64,000 nucleotides of DNA from Nectonema munidae. Its lineage: Eukaryota > Nematomorpha > Nectonematoida > Nectonematidae. This document shows, piece by piece, positions 11,281-22,799 of the stretch. How positions within the stretch are numbered: the stretch's first letter is position 1; each line of letters starts with the position of its first letter. The notes under the pieces were generated by a model. The model searched no databases. It worked only from the letters and a program-made list of their open reading frames with translations, and was not told where the DNA came from. The position numbers were made by a program, and so were the translations under genes. The stretch covers positions 62,001 through 126,000 of the forward strand of contig JAUIRK010000242.1 of the NCBI GenBank assembly GCA_030549495.1. The letters run 5' to 3'.

Positions 11281-13219
11281 TGCGAATAGCTGAAAATAAA
11301 TTATTTTGAGATGAGTTTTACAAATAATATTAGTATATATTTTATTAAGTTAAAAATCATATTTTTTAATGAGTAAACATTTTTTTGTTTAAATTTTGAT
11401 GATTTTACTTTTTTTAATTTTTTTAATCAAGTTTTTAATTTAAAATTTTTACTTCGTTATTTTCCGCGAATTCAAATTTTGTGTATCAGTTTTATTTTAT
11501 AAATTTTTTAACTAATTAAACTTATCTACACAGAAGATGCACCGTTTTTCAATGAACTAGTAGATGGTGTAAAAATCGAGTATTGGAAATTTGAAAAAAA
11601 CGTCTTGACCATGATGAGGAAGTTTCTCCCTTGTGAATCAAAAATCTTTAAACCTTTATCTTGTTGGTCAATATTTTAATCATCAATTCACCAAAAAAGT
11701 AATACAAAAGTTTTCAAACAGTAAGAGTTACCATAACTTTGTCAGGTACCATTGTGTTAAGATATATCTATTCTCAAAAAAAAATTTTTTTAATGTGAAT
11801 AGAATTTTACCAATTTTTTTCTTTTGCTATGAAAGAGAGAGTCTTTTAGATGATAAAGGTGGTACAATTTTTGTAATTAAAAAGAGGATTATGAATGATT
11901 ACATGAAGAAAACTTTAAAATTTGGAAAAGGATTGGTTAGCAAATATCCAAAATAATAACTTCATATCACCTGATACTACAACACATCATATTGATATAA
12001 AAAACCTTATATCAAGAAAGAGATTCTCTTCAATAGAAAAGCTCTAAAATCGTTTAAATTCTAAGCTCTCTGAAAAAGGTTTCTTCAAACATAGCTTGCA
12101 TAAAATAAATTTCTTATGAAAGGACCAGTTTAGAATGAAGAGTAAAATTAGAAGATACCATATAAAGTATAGGAGAAATTAAATGCAGACTTCAGGCTGA
12201 TAGCGAAATTGTAAGCAAAACAATAGAGGTCATATTGGAATATACAGTTCAAAGCTGTCTCTAGTAAACGAAAAAAGGATAAACTAAGGAACAAGAATTA
12301 AACCAAACACGGCCAAAAGTTTTCGGTTTAGTTAGAGTAGCACACACTAATATTTTTCACCATGTCATTTTACAATTTTTATTGCTGACTTAAATATTTA
12401 TCTAATATATTATAATATATAAGGCAGCTATAGGGATATCATTGAAAAGTTTAAATTTTATGAGCTTTTAGTGAACATGATCTCAGGTTGCTTTGAGTAG
12501 AAATTTGGTCAGATCCCTTTTTATGAAATGGATAAAATGATTATTATATCAAGAAAGAAAATTATTTTATCAATTGGGCTTAAATATATAAAAGTCGATG
12601 TAGTGTAGAATCAACAAAATATATAACAATTTTAACTATTTGAAATGTTGTATTCATTACCTGTTGACAAAAAATATGATGAAATAGAGAAAGGTCTTAA
12701 ATGGAGTTAAATGGCTAAAAGCTTAAATATTAGGCTAAATGGAACAAAAATTGTTCAAAATGATGAAAAATATCTTTCCACAAAATAACCAAAGTTAAAC
12801 ATTAACCGCAATTTAAATCAAGAGGAATAAAAGTATTTTATGAATCAAATTGAGCATATATGATTTGATGGGTATGGATAAGTTTATTTAAAAATTTTAA
12901 GAAAAAAGTGTTTTCTATTAAGTCATCTGTGAACGCTAATTTATTAAAAGGTGAAATATCTTGAGTTTAGTATATTAAATAAATTAAGATAATATTAAGC
13001 CAAAAAAAAGTGGAATTATGATATATTTGAAATTAATATATTTGGCATTGATTGACCAGTTTGATTGATTTTCATGAAAAATAAACGACACCAGAATCGC
13101 GTTAGAAAAGAGAGGGGGGGCTGTCAGTGAAGAAATAAAAATAGCGCGTAACGAATAAGGTTTCCATTTTCCTGGATTTTTTAAATTCGTAAAATTGTTT
13201 TGATTCCGAAAGTTTTTAA
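11281..13219. other. AT-rich stretch with one unassigned open frame
   Basis: A 107-codon frame at 11633-11956 (plus) and an extended coding-like stretch just upstream (about 11530-11640) have no motif I recognise. They may be remains of an old element. Nothing else was seen. Confidence 0.3.
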
Positions 13220-13866
13220 TTTCTTTTTACTAACTAATTAGCGTCCTATCACCCTTCTTCCAAATCTTAGCAAAGTCCTGGAAAAAATTGTTAATGATTA
13301 AGCATATATCTTATTCAAAATGTTTGGGCACCTTTCAAAAAAATCTAGGGAACTTGTTCTTGAACGTTTGACCTCTAAATTCTATAACTATTTCAAGCTT
13401 AAAAAATATTTTACTTGATTTTTTAATTGATTTTAAAAATGCGTTTAAATCAACTTCTCACTTTTGTATACCCAAAAACATGGTTGATAAATTTTCTTAC
13501 TTAGTATTCTAAATCATATTTATTTCACAGAAACGTTTTTGTTCAAAATAGCACTGACCCCTGTACACTTTATCTGCTTTGCTCTTTATCATCCTGATTA
13601 ATTCTCTTTACCGTTTGATAGACTCTTGCGACTACTTTCACCACGGCAATTCAGATGACTTCATGCTCGGTATTGAAGAAAAATGTCCCTCCACTAATCT
13701 CATCAAAATAAGTGAGGCGGTGGATAAACTTTACAAGCTTTGCCCCTCGCTTGGCTTAATTATCAATTTGTATAAATCTGTACTAATTAATTTATCTTCC
13801 TGCTTGCATTTTTGCCCTAAAAAATGTCATCCATGGGCAGACTTCAAGCTTTGTTTTTGCCCATGA
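13220..13866 (+). mobile_element. LINE reverse transcriptase remnant, first piece of an interrupted copy
   Basis: The stretch around 13240-13300 translates to RPITLLPNLSKVLEKIVND, the first conserved reverse-transcriptase block of jockey/I/R1-type LINEs. Further on, 13579-13866 gives DSDDFMLG-like residues in place of F-ADD, then KISEAVDKLYKLCPSLGLII and KSVLIN, which is the block after the catalytic aspartates. Several stops and shifts lie between, so this is a dead copy. Its continuation appears at 15990-16090 and again after 21182, so this is the left part of a LINE split by two later insertions. Confidence 0.65.
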
Positions 13867-13967
13867 AACAAATTAGAAAAAATGATAAATATTAAAAAAT
13901 ATAAGAAGTTTTACAAAAGTTATTAACCTTCATTTAAAAAAAATTTAAAAAAGAAAAGTATTGAAGT

Positions 13968-15768
13968 TCAGTAGTCCAAGACATTAGAAGCGATTAAGGG
14001 TATTGACAAATTTGCTTCGTTTTTGCAAGTGGAGTGTAGTTCTTGCATGACCTTGATCGTTCGTTCGCAACACTGATTGCTTCTACTCTTTTTCAACTTT
14101 GACGGCTCCTGACTGGGGGGGGGGAGCCAGAGGGGGGGGGGGGGGGGGGGGGGGCTCCCCCCCCCCCCCCCTCCTTCCCCCCCCCCCAACTTCCTTCCCC
14201 CCCCCCACCTTCCTTTTTCCCCCCCTCCTGAGTCCAATGTATTGTTAAGCATATTAGAGATTTTTTGTATGGCTGCAACGCTGAATAGCTTTCTTCTTTA
14301 TAAATTTGATCACTAAACCAATAATCCGCCCAAACATATGATATAAAGTTGCAAACTGATTGCAGGTGTTTTCTTACTTCTGGAATCAGAAAGAAAGCAA
14401 GAAGAGTTAAAATGGCTCTTGAGTTCCATCTTGCTTTACGTTTGGAATTTTCTGGAATTTATACATGGTGGGTAGCCTCTTTCCTCGAAAATTTAAATGA
14501 AGTAACCAAATGATATAAAAACTTCACATCATCTCTCCAGGCACTATCATCACAAATTACAAAACTTCCATTTTGAAAAGATTTTCGAAGCTCTTCATAG
14601 TTTAACCTTAGTTTTTCAACAAAAAAGTAGTCTACGTTAGGCTTCTGAGAAGCACTTGAAAGCTCTTCATCCACGACAACCCTTAAAATACGATCTAAAA
14701 CATTCTTTGCAGTCTTATTACAACTCCATTCTTTTTTCCAGTATTTATACGTGTTCTATCTGAAATAATCATCAAGACTGCATTCTATAAATTAAATTCT
14801 TCCAACACAGTCCTTATACCGTGAAAAATAGTTTCAGCTTTACCACCAATTAGTTGTATTGCAGCAAGCTTAATTTCCCTTCTCTCATTTTTGACAATGA
14901 TTGCTTGAAATTCATTTCCATCAATGCTTTTGCCGTCAAAATGTAAACACCATTTTGTAAAGATTCAATTTGTTTTTTAATTTTATTAGCTTTTCTGAAA
15001 AGAACTTTGCGAATGCCTTGTTGAGTAGGAGCTGGAATATCGATACCTACTTTTGACAATTGCTCGAAAATTTTTGATGCTTTTCTTGTGGATAGATTGA
15101 CTTTGGTGACAAGTCTTGTAGCTATTGTACACTGGTGCTTAGTTCTTGTGATATTTTTGAAAATTTCATCACTTTTTTTCACAAATTTTTTTCTTCAATA
15201 ATATTTTCTTTCAATGGATTTCTCAAACTTTTTGAATCAGATGACCCAGCTGAATCATTTCTATCAAAGTATTTTCCTCTTTTAGAAGGATGAATTGTGT
15301 GTTTGCTTGCAGCTTTTTTCGTTGAGTAATCGACTTTTCCATTTATTTGTAGCTGAAGAAAGTAAAGATTTTTATCATCAACATTGAGCCATGTTACATC
15401 TGTAATATCAAACATTTTATTCAAAGACTCAAATTTTTTTTTCTAAAAACAATTGTCATACAGAGTATGACCTGTTGAACTTTAGATTGAATGGCCTGTT
15501 TTGAGATTATTGGAAAGTTGAAAATTTCTACCCAGAGCAAAGATAGTTCATCTGAAATTATTTTTATTCGCTCTCTTCTACTTTTTATTGAATTAGAAAG
15601 CGATTGGTAACGACCAACAATTTCATTTTTCACTGGCATTCTGCTTTTATTGGCTTTAAAAAAGCTCTTTAATCGAAACGAATCCTCCGTGTGGGCGAGA
15701 CTGAAACAGTTTTGTTTCCATTTTTCTTTATTCTTTTCAATTACATCAAAACTTTTTTTAAATGGCAT
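13968..15768 (-). mobile_element. DNA transposon-like element of an unclassified family, broken
   Basis: On the minus strand four open segments (15768-15421, 15424-15179, 15182-14850, 14674-14459) and the stretches between them read as one decayed protein of more than 500 residues. In order they hold a charged N-terminal domain (RYQSLSNSIKSRRERIKIIS, W, FPIISK), then KMFDITDVTWLNVDDKN, and STRKASKIFEQLSKVGIDIP. Then, in another frame, come HFDGKSIDGNEFQAIIVKNE, KLAAIQLIGGKAETI and IISDRTRINTGKKNGVV. Last come LDRILRVVVDEELSSASQKP, DDSAWRDDVKFLYHL, RWNSRAILTLLAFFL and SNQCCERTIKVMQELHSTCK. The HFDGK and SDRT--NTG blocks look like the aspartates of an RNase H-fold transposase. I cannot assign a superfamily. 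At least three frame changes and two stops break it. A G/C tract is inserted near its C-terminus. It shares its N-terminal plan with the element at 36717-37702. No ends were found. Confidence 0.55.
14115..14226. repeat. G-run and C-run compound tract able to form a hairpin
   Basis: G10 and G23 runs (14115-14124, 14132-14154) are followed after CT by C15 (14157-14171) and then by C runs broken by TCCTT and AACTTCCTT. The G23 and C15 face each other across two bases, giving a near-perfect inverted repeat. It interrupts the C-terminal coding part of the unclassified transposon. Confidence 0.85.
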
Positions 15769-15989
15769 GCTTAAAGTTCTAAAAAAATTATTTTAAAATA
15801 TAAATATTTTTATAAAAAAATATATTTTACCAATATGAGTTAAAACGCCATACTTGAAATTAAATTAGTTGGTAATAAAAATTCTGGTGGATGAACTTTT
15901 TTTGAGATATTACAAAAATAATGTTTTTTTAAAGTTTTTTATATAAAAGTTCATCTAAATTTAACACAGAAAATTTTTTTGATTAAATA

Positions 15990-16090
15990 AAAAAGTTGTA
16001 TCCCTAATGCACATGCAACCAAATTCAAATATTTAGGGCGTTTATTTTCAAATAAATTAAACTGGGTGTCTCACCTTGATATTAAACTTG
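15990..16090 (+). mobile_element. LINE polymerase fragment interrupted by Merlin
   Basis: The plus strand reads CIPNAHATKFKYLGRLFSNK, then LNWVSHLDIKL. This is the K-LG--F--KL-W--H block at the end of LINE reverse transcriptases. It stops at the Merlin left end, and past the Merlin right end the same frame continues KLAKSKTIF. See 13220-13866 and 21182-22200 for the other pieces. Confidence 0.65.
16083..16090. repeat. 8-bp target duplication of Merlin, left copy
   Basis: taaacttg here is repeated exactly at 21182-21189, directly outside the inverted ends of the Merlin element. Confidence 0.85.
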
Positions 16091-19000
16091 GGTAATTGTC
16101 CAGTTTACGTATCTGTCAATCAAATTTTTTCGAATGTTTTGATTGGCTTTTCAAATTTCAATCAAATTTATTATAATTTGCAATTTTCAAACTTCTAGTG
16201 CCTTTTACTCTAACCGATATAATATAAGATTGATCGATGAATTTTTGCCAAAAATTTTTTAACGAAAGTTAACTACTTATTATTTGCGCTTTCTAATTAT
16301 AGTAATGGCGCTTCTAGTTATATTAACTATATTTTTTTATTTTGAACTAATTATGGTAGCGCTATTAGTTTAATTATAACTCAATGAATGGTACAATTCA
16401 TTTTATTAGTATGCAGCTAAAATTCAGGTACAATAAAACTGGGATATTTAAATGATTACGATACTGTTTATGACAAATTTTTGTAATTCTCGAGAATAAA
16501 AAAATTTCTTAGAGTGTTGCTTATTGCATATTTTTTACTGAACATTATAGAGCAAAATTTACTTTTATATTATATTCTAATTTTTTCAACATTCACTAGT
16601 TTCATTCTTTAATATGATCAACTTGAAATTAATTCAAAGAGTATAAGTAAACACAAAAAGATACAAAATGCATCACCAACTAAATACGATTGAAAAATTG
16701 TTTCAAAACAAAATAAGAGATAATTTTATTGTTAGATTTTTTATTATCAATTTTCATGTAATAAAATTAATAAAAGAAATGAGTAAAATATAGCCCTTAA
16801 AGGGCTTTGGTTTGAATATGAGAAAAGAATCAAATGATTTCAGATTGCCATCTCTTTAACTTTAAGCAAAATCTACTTCTAAGTATTCCTAGAAATAAAT
16901 AAAAATATTAATATATTTTTGAAATATCAGACATAAGGTTCAATATTATCAATGAATTTTGGAAAGTATGAAATTTAAAGAATAAACTTATCAAATTTTT
17001 TCCTAATCACCCTGCTGCTTCAAGATTCCTTATGGAAACTGAATTTTTCAATTAAGAAATGTATAGGCTAGATATACAATGATAAGATAACAGCCTAATT
17101 CATCAGAATTTTTTTAGAGTTTAAATAGAAATAACACATGACTAATTATTATAAATGACAAAACAAACAAAAATTACTTGGTCAATTATTGCCACTCTGA
17201 GTTTCCAACAAATCGCTCAAAGATGTCAAAAAAACTGAAAACAGTTGATCTTTTGGAAAGTTGCTCCTCCAAACAAACTCATCCAAATATGATCTGAACA
17301 AATATCTTGAAGTTCCGAATTGCCTTTTAAACTTTCTTTTGCTCTCATCCATAAATTTTCTATGTTTTGTGTATGAATGTTTGGATCATGGGGTCAACAA
17401 AATTGCGTTGATGAATGACCACCCAGTGATCATAAACACCATTATTCAGTGTTGCAATATTCGCATATGCTGACCAACCATCGGAAACAATTATTGACCC
17501 AGGCAGTATATGTCTTTCTATAATTTGAGAAAGAGTCTTCACTCCTATCAGGAACTTCCACAAGAAAGCACTTCTTGCTGTGTCTTTCAAGGCTCCAAAC
17601 ACCCAATGACCTTCTCGCCAAGTTCCACGGTGATATTTTCGATGGAAAAACTTACTTTCGTCAATTTCTACAATAATCTGGTCTAAATTTTCATCAAAAC
17701 CTCCAAGAGTAGAGGAACTGGATTCTACCCATATTGTAGTTATTTCTCTACAAAAATTTGCCCAGTCTACAGCAGTTTGTCTACTTAAAATAGATGTTTC
17801 ATGGATTATATTCTCTAGAGAGTAGTCACGACACCATCCATAAATGAATGTCACCATAGATTTGAGATTTAAGTGACTTTTGGCAAAAAAAGAACCAATT
17901 CTCACCGTTTTTTTCTTACCGCAAATATAGCACTTCCAACAGTATGCATCAGACACATCATTTCTAATCACTAACTTGCACATTTGTTGGCATTCGTAAC
18001 ATCGAAAAACATTATGAATGATTCTATGTAAAGCATACCATTTGAGAATTTCGAGCTTGTTGTTTGAGCTGAAAACTTGAAATAACGAGGAAAAATTCCA
18101 GTTTTCAGATAAAATTTCTGTAACAGTAAGCGGATTTGGTGTTATTGAGTTCATTTGATTTAATTGAAAATGAACCTTTGATTTGAAGCGAAGGTTATAA
18201 GTTGATAAAGGAAGAACTGAAGGACACGTTATAGTTATGTGTGAATGATACATAGCGTGTTGGGCATGGTGATCATAAGTAAATTGATGTGTATATCATT
18301 TTACAGAAAGATGAGGAGAAAAGCATTACCATTTTATCCTCATCTTTCACAACTGTTTCTATAAAGTGCCGAAGAGAAATCCTGGTTGTGGTAACAGGCA
18401 CAACATAATATATGAACATGATTTGGAAAATATGTCAATACAATGACAAAGGGATTTTCAATCTGAGTAGTTAAAAAAAAGACGAACAGATGTGCTACAA
18501 AGCACTTTTGTCAAAGAAAACATAATTGCGTAGCCCTTACCATACATCGAAATTCTCACCAAACCGTGGGAACGATACAGAGATCTTGATTGATACAAAA
18601 GGTTCTAGAAGAAGCATTGGCGAAGGAGAAGCGTTGGCGATTTTACAATTATTTGATGCTGCCGCCTTGCTTCTTTCTCATCTACATTAGCCACCATCTT
18701 CTTATCTTTTTTTCCTCATCACTTTGTAGCACATACTAACTGTTACTGCTGCACATGACCACTGCCATATCACATATTTTCTCTATTTTTATCTTCACTT
18801 TTTTGAAAGCAATACAGCTAGTAATAGACATTAATTGCAAATGTCTAATTACATTTTTTTAATTATCACATCTTCATTATTGGTCTATTAATGTTGACAA
18901 GCAAAACAATAACCTAATAACAACTAAAAAACCTTTCAAAAATAATTGTTGCGAAATATCAGCTTAAAAAAGTTTATATTAGAGGATATCATATTAATAA

Positions 19001-21181
19001 TTTATACAATAAAACTTTGATTAAAAATTTGAGTCAGGATTTTAGATGTAAAATTGTAACTATAACAAAAACTGAATATTAATTTGAAGTAAATATTACA
19101 CAAAACTGAAGTTTTTTTTAACCTTTACCCCTATATAAAAATTCTAAACGATAATTTCTTTTTAATCAAAAATGTCTACTACAAAAAAAATTCAACTTCT
19201 ATATCTTGTCGAAAAAAATCTACAGGTTTAAAAAATGGTGCTTTTTTTAGGCTTTTACCCAACTTATTATACTAAATTCTAGAATTTTTATTAAAATTTT
19301 TTCTTAAACGAGCCTACGTTACTTAAAATTGTCCAAAATTTTATATTATAAAATAAAATTAGAAAAATTTTGAATATTAAAATTAAATTATTTCAATTAT
19401 TTTAAAGTATTAAAAATGGAAAAACTATGCAATTTGAAAAGATTTTTGTTTATTCAAAACTATTTTCATAAATATTTTGTTATTAAAATAATAATTATTA
19501 TAAATAATAGTATGAGAGAAAAACGATGAATGATAACCATATGCGCAAGCAAAGTGTTTTATCGAGAGAGCGAGTAAGAAAAGTGATGAGGAAAAAAAAG
19601 AATTGTGTGATAGTGGCCATGCACATGAACACGTTTGCGGCAACATCAAAAGAGAGAAAAATCGCCAACGCTTCTCCTTCGCCAATCCTTCTCCGTTTAC
19701 CATACAAAACTAGAGTACCACATGTTACAACTAACTAGTGTAAGGTTATATTGAGAGAAAGTATTGAGGATTATTAGCAACGCCCTCACGATCAACTAAT
19801 TCACTACAAATGTGTACACAAAAACAATGCTTTTTTATTTTTATAGAATATAAAGCATTCTCTGTTCACGAAGCCTAAGGGATATAAATTGATGGTTTGT
19901 GCTTGTGGATCATAAACTCAATAATGAGGATAAATCAAACTGCTATATTTACAATACTCCGATTGAAAACCCCTTTGTCATTGTATTGACATATTTACCA
20001 AATCATGGTCATACATTATGTTGTAACTGTTATGAGCGATACATTATGAGCGATTTGTTGGAAACTCAGAGTGGCAATAATTGACCAAGTAATTTTTGTT
20101 TGTTTTGTCATTTATAATAATTAGTCATGTGTTATTTCTATTTAAACTCTAAAAAAAATTCTGATGAATTAGGCTGTTATCTTATCATTGTATATCTAGC
20201 CTATACATTTCTTAATTGAAAAATTCAGTTTCCATAAGGAATCTTGAAGCATCAGGGTGATTAGGAAAAAATTTGATAAGTTTATTCTTTAAATTTCATA
20301 CTTTCCAAAATTCATTGATAATATTGAACCTTATGTCTGATATTTCAAAAATATATTAATATTTTTATTTATTTCTAGGAATACTTAGAAGTAGATTTTG
20401 CTTAAAGTTAAAGAGATGGCAATCTGAAATCATTTGATTCTTTTCTCATATTCAAACCAAAGCCCTTTTAAGGGCTATATTTTACTCATTTCATTTTATT
20501 AATTTTATTACATGAAAATTGATAATAAAAAAAATCTAACAATAAAATTATCTCTTATTTTGTTTTTGAAACAATTTTTCAATCGTATTTAGTTGGTGAT
20601 GCATTTTGTATCTTTTTGTGTTTACTTATACTCTTTGAATTAATTTCAAGTTGATCATATTAAAGAATGAAACTAGTGAATGTTGAAAAAATTAGAATAT
20701 AATATAAAAGTAAATTTTGCTCTATAATGTTCAGTAAAAAATATGCAATAAGCAACACTCTAAGAAATTTTTTTATTCTCGAGAATTACAAAAATTTGTC
20801 ATAAACAGTATCGTAATCATTTAAATATCCCAGTTTTATTGTACCTGAATTTTAGCTGCATACTAATAAAATGAATTGTACCATTCATTGAGTTATAATT
20901 AAACTAATAGCGCTACCATAATTAGTTCAAAATAAAAAAATATAGTTAATATAACTAGAAGCGCCATTACTATAATTAGAAAGCGCAAATAATAAGTAGT
21001 TAACTTTCGTTAAAAAATTTTTGGCAAAAATTCATCGATCAATCTTATATTATATCGGTTAGAGTAAAAGGCACTAGAAGTTTGAAAATTGCAAATTATA
21101 ATAAATTTGATTGAAATTTGAAAAGCCAATCAAAACATTCGAAAAAATTTGATTGACAGATACGTAAACTGGACAATTACC
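16091..21181 (-). mobile_element. Merlin DNA transposon with long inverted arms
   Basis: A 5.09 kb element bounded by ggtaattgtccag at 16091 and its inverse at 21181, flanked by the 8-bp duplication taaacttg. Eight to nine bp is the Merlin target-site size. The outer arms 16091-17219 and 20048-21181 are about 1.13 kb and nearly identical in inverse. Inside, further inverted similarity pairs 18370-18470 with 19950-20045, and about 18600-18735 with 19560-19700, at lower identity. The right half is therefore an inverted, internally deleted copy of the left half. Only the left half keeps the transposase body; the right keeps its last few codons (DLLETQSGNN at 20052-20084). The element landed inside an older LINE. 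Confidence 0.88.
17171..18253 (-). pseudogene. Merlin (IS1595/ISXO2-like) transposase, frameshifted
   Basis: The transposase of the Merlin element, a DDE-type enzyme related to bacterial IS1595/IS1016 transposases. The first 297 codons (18253-17360) carry a zinc ribbon (C85, C88, C106, C109 with CYECQQMC and CWKCYICGKK). The catalytic core follows, with VEIDESKFFHRKYHRG (D198) and IIVSDGWSAY (D258). The frame then breaks after FIHKT. The continuation QNIENLWMRAK, holding the third acidic residue, is in a second frame. KFKRQFGTSRYLFRSYLDEF and the C-terminus ETQSGNN are in a third. Two single-base shifts therefore inactivate it. An upstream stretch on the same strand (about 18470-18370) encodes ENPFVIVLTY and CC-C residues, also present in the right arm. 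It may be part of the N-terminus or of an upstream exon. Confidence 0.85.
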
Positions 21182-22200
21182 TAAACTTGCTAAATCCAAA
21201 ACTATTTTTTGAATGTTATTGTACCAACCATTCCTTATGAGATCCACTAAATTTGTTCCGCGCTAGTTTCCAAAAATTTAAACTCTGAACAATGCAATTA
21301 TTAGAAAAGCTTTTAAATGTTCTGTATGTACTTCAAAAGTTTGGCTTTACTTCTTTTCTAACATGCGATCTATTGATCTTCTTTTGAACAAATTGTGCGT
21401 AATTTCTAAATTTTCTCACGCAAGCAAATTTTCCAATTCATTCTTTTCTGGTCCATTTCACTCACTCATCTCCTTGACCTTGTGAACTCATAAAAACAAT
21501 TATTTGTTCATCTAAGACTCCCGCGGCAAAGCTATGCAAAAATATTATTTTTATGGTGGCTTTTATGACCCTATCTCTACCTTCAGAGCATACTCGTTTG
21601 CTTGTTTCTCTCTGGGTCAAACGATTCCCTTTGTTCATAATTATATGAATAGTGGGAAATATGTTTTTGTTTTTATGTGTGAATGCTATCGTCTATTGTC
21701 TGCTGTGAATTATTTGAATAATATGTTCCGTTCCTAATACGCAATTAAATTTGTATTTCTCTTTAGTTTTATTTGGTGCTCTAGGACATGTAGGAATCTT
21801 TGGCAAAGAATATGTCGATCGTTTCGCAAAAGAGAAGCTTTCTTGTGTGAACTTGAACAGGTCATGATTCCTCTATCCTCTTGTAAGCTCGTAACTTAAA
21901 AATAAAGTTCACGCTCTATGAACTGAAAAACTGTTTAATTGTACATACATCTCTTTTAAAAATTTTTTTCTAAAGAGTGCAAGGATTATGGTTTTTTGTC
22001 GATTCCACCCGAACTGATTAGATAATTTATGGGCTATTGCAGATGTCGTAAATATTGCATCTAATCAATAAATGAGATTCAAGAGTGCCCTTTCGGCTGT
22101 CTAAATGTAAAGGACTCTAAACATCCTCTCTTTCAATGTCCAAAGAACCTTTGTTTTACCGAGCAGAACATTTTAACTTTTGTGTCAATTAAACAACAAA
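21182..22200 (+). mobile_element. LINE C-terminal part with RNase H and zinc knuckle, interrupted copy
   Basis: Directly after the Merlin target duplication the LINE frame resumes as KLAKSKTIF. Further on, MRSIDLLLNKLCVISKFSHA is the region after the reverse transcriptase. At about 21780, GALGHVGIFGKEYVDRFAKE is the end of an RNase H domain. At about 22085, ECPFGC--------HPLFQCPKN is the C-C-H-C knuckle that closes I/R1-type LINE proteins. Stops and shifts are scattered through it. With 13220-13866 and 15990-16090 it makes up one old plus-strand LINE. Confidence 0.65.
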
Positions 22201-22497
22201 TTAGTATTTACTTTTTAATTATACTTAGGTGTTTGATATCATCAAAATTCTATAGTTTTTCAAATTTCGTACTAAAGCTACTTAAAACCAATTTTTTTAA
22301 TTGGATTATTGAGTGCAACTTATTCTTGATGAAAAAATGAGTAAGGTTAATCCACCATCAAGATTTTTTTGTATACGAGTTGCACAAGAACGCTACAATT
22401 GAGCGTAACGTTACCTTTATGTTGCATTAAATTAGTGAAAGCTGTAAAGAGTTGTGCGTGGAAAGAAACGAAATAATTACGTTTTTAGGCGGAGGGA

Positions 22498-22514
22498 GGG
22501 GGGGGGGGGGGGGG
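22498..22514 (+). repeat. Poly-G tract (G17)
   Basis: A run of 17 G preceded by ggcggagg. No element ends were found around it. Confidence 0.85.
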
Positions 22515-22629
22515 AGAAGGTTTGAGTTTTATAAATTCATTTATAATTTTTCATATTTTGCATTATATTTTTAATGAAAATCTCAAATTTTATCGGATTT
22601 AAATTTTTTGACCATATTTATACTGGCAT

Positions 22630-22796
22630 TTTATACCATTTTTGCTTCTAAATGATCTTTTTTTAGTTCTAAATTGTCTTTTTTCAATTCTAATTTGTCT
22701 TTTTTAAGTTCAAAAATGTCGTTTTTAAATTCTAAAAAATAAAATAAAATAATAATAACTAAAAAAAGACAACTTAGAAGTAAAAATGGTATATAT
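22630..22796. repeat. Foldback of about 165 bp containing four 21-bp units
   Basis: TATACCATTTTTGCTTCTAA (from 22632) is matched inversely by ttagaagtaaaaatggtata (about 22772-22792). Inside the left arm and loop, four tandem 21-bp units of the form TTCTAA-TTGTCTTTTTTCAA run from 22646 to about 22729. It looks like a small AT-rich foldback element. Confidence 0.5.
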
Positions 22797-22799
22797 TAA

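Noticed and set aside
11633-11956. 107-codon plus-strand frame
   Set aside because: Rich in F, N, K and I with no recognised motif. AT-rich noise or an unidentifiable relic.
19899-20084. 61-codon frame in the right arm of Merlin as a separate gene
   Set aside because: It is a deletion-joined piece of the inverted transposase copy, ending in the transposase C-terminus ETQSGNN.
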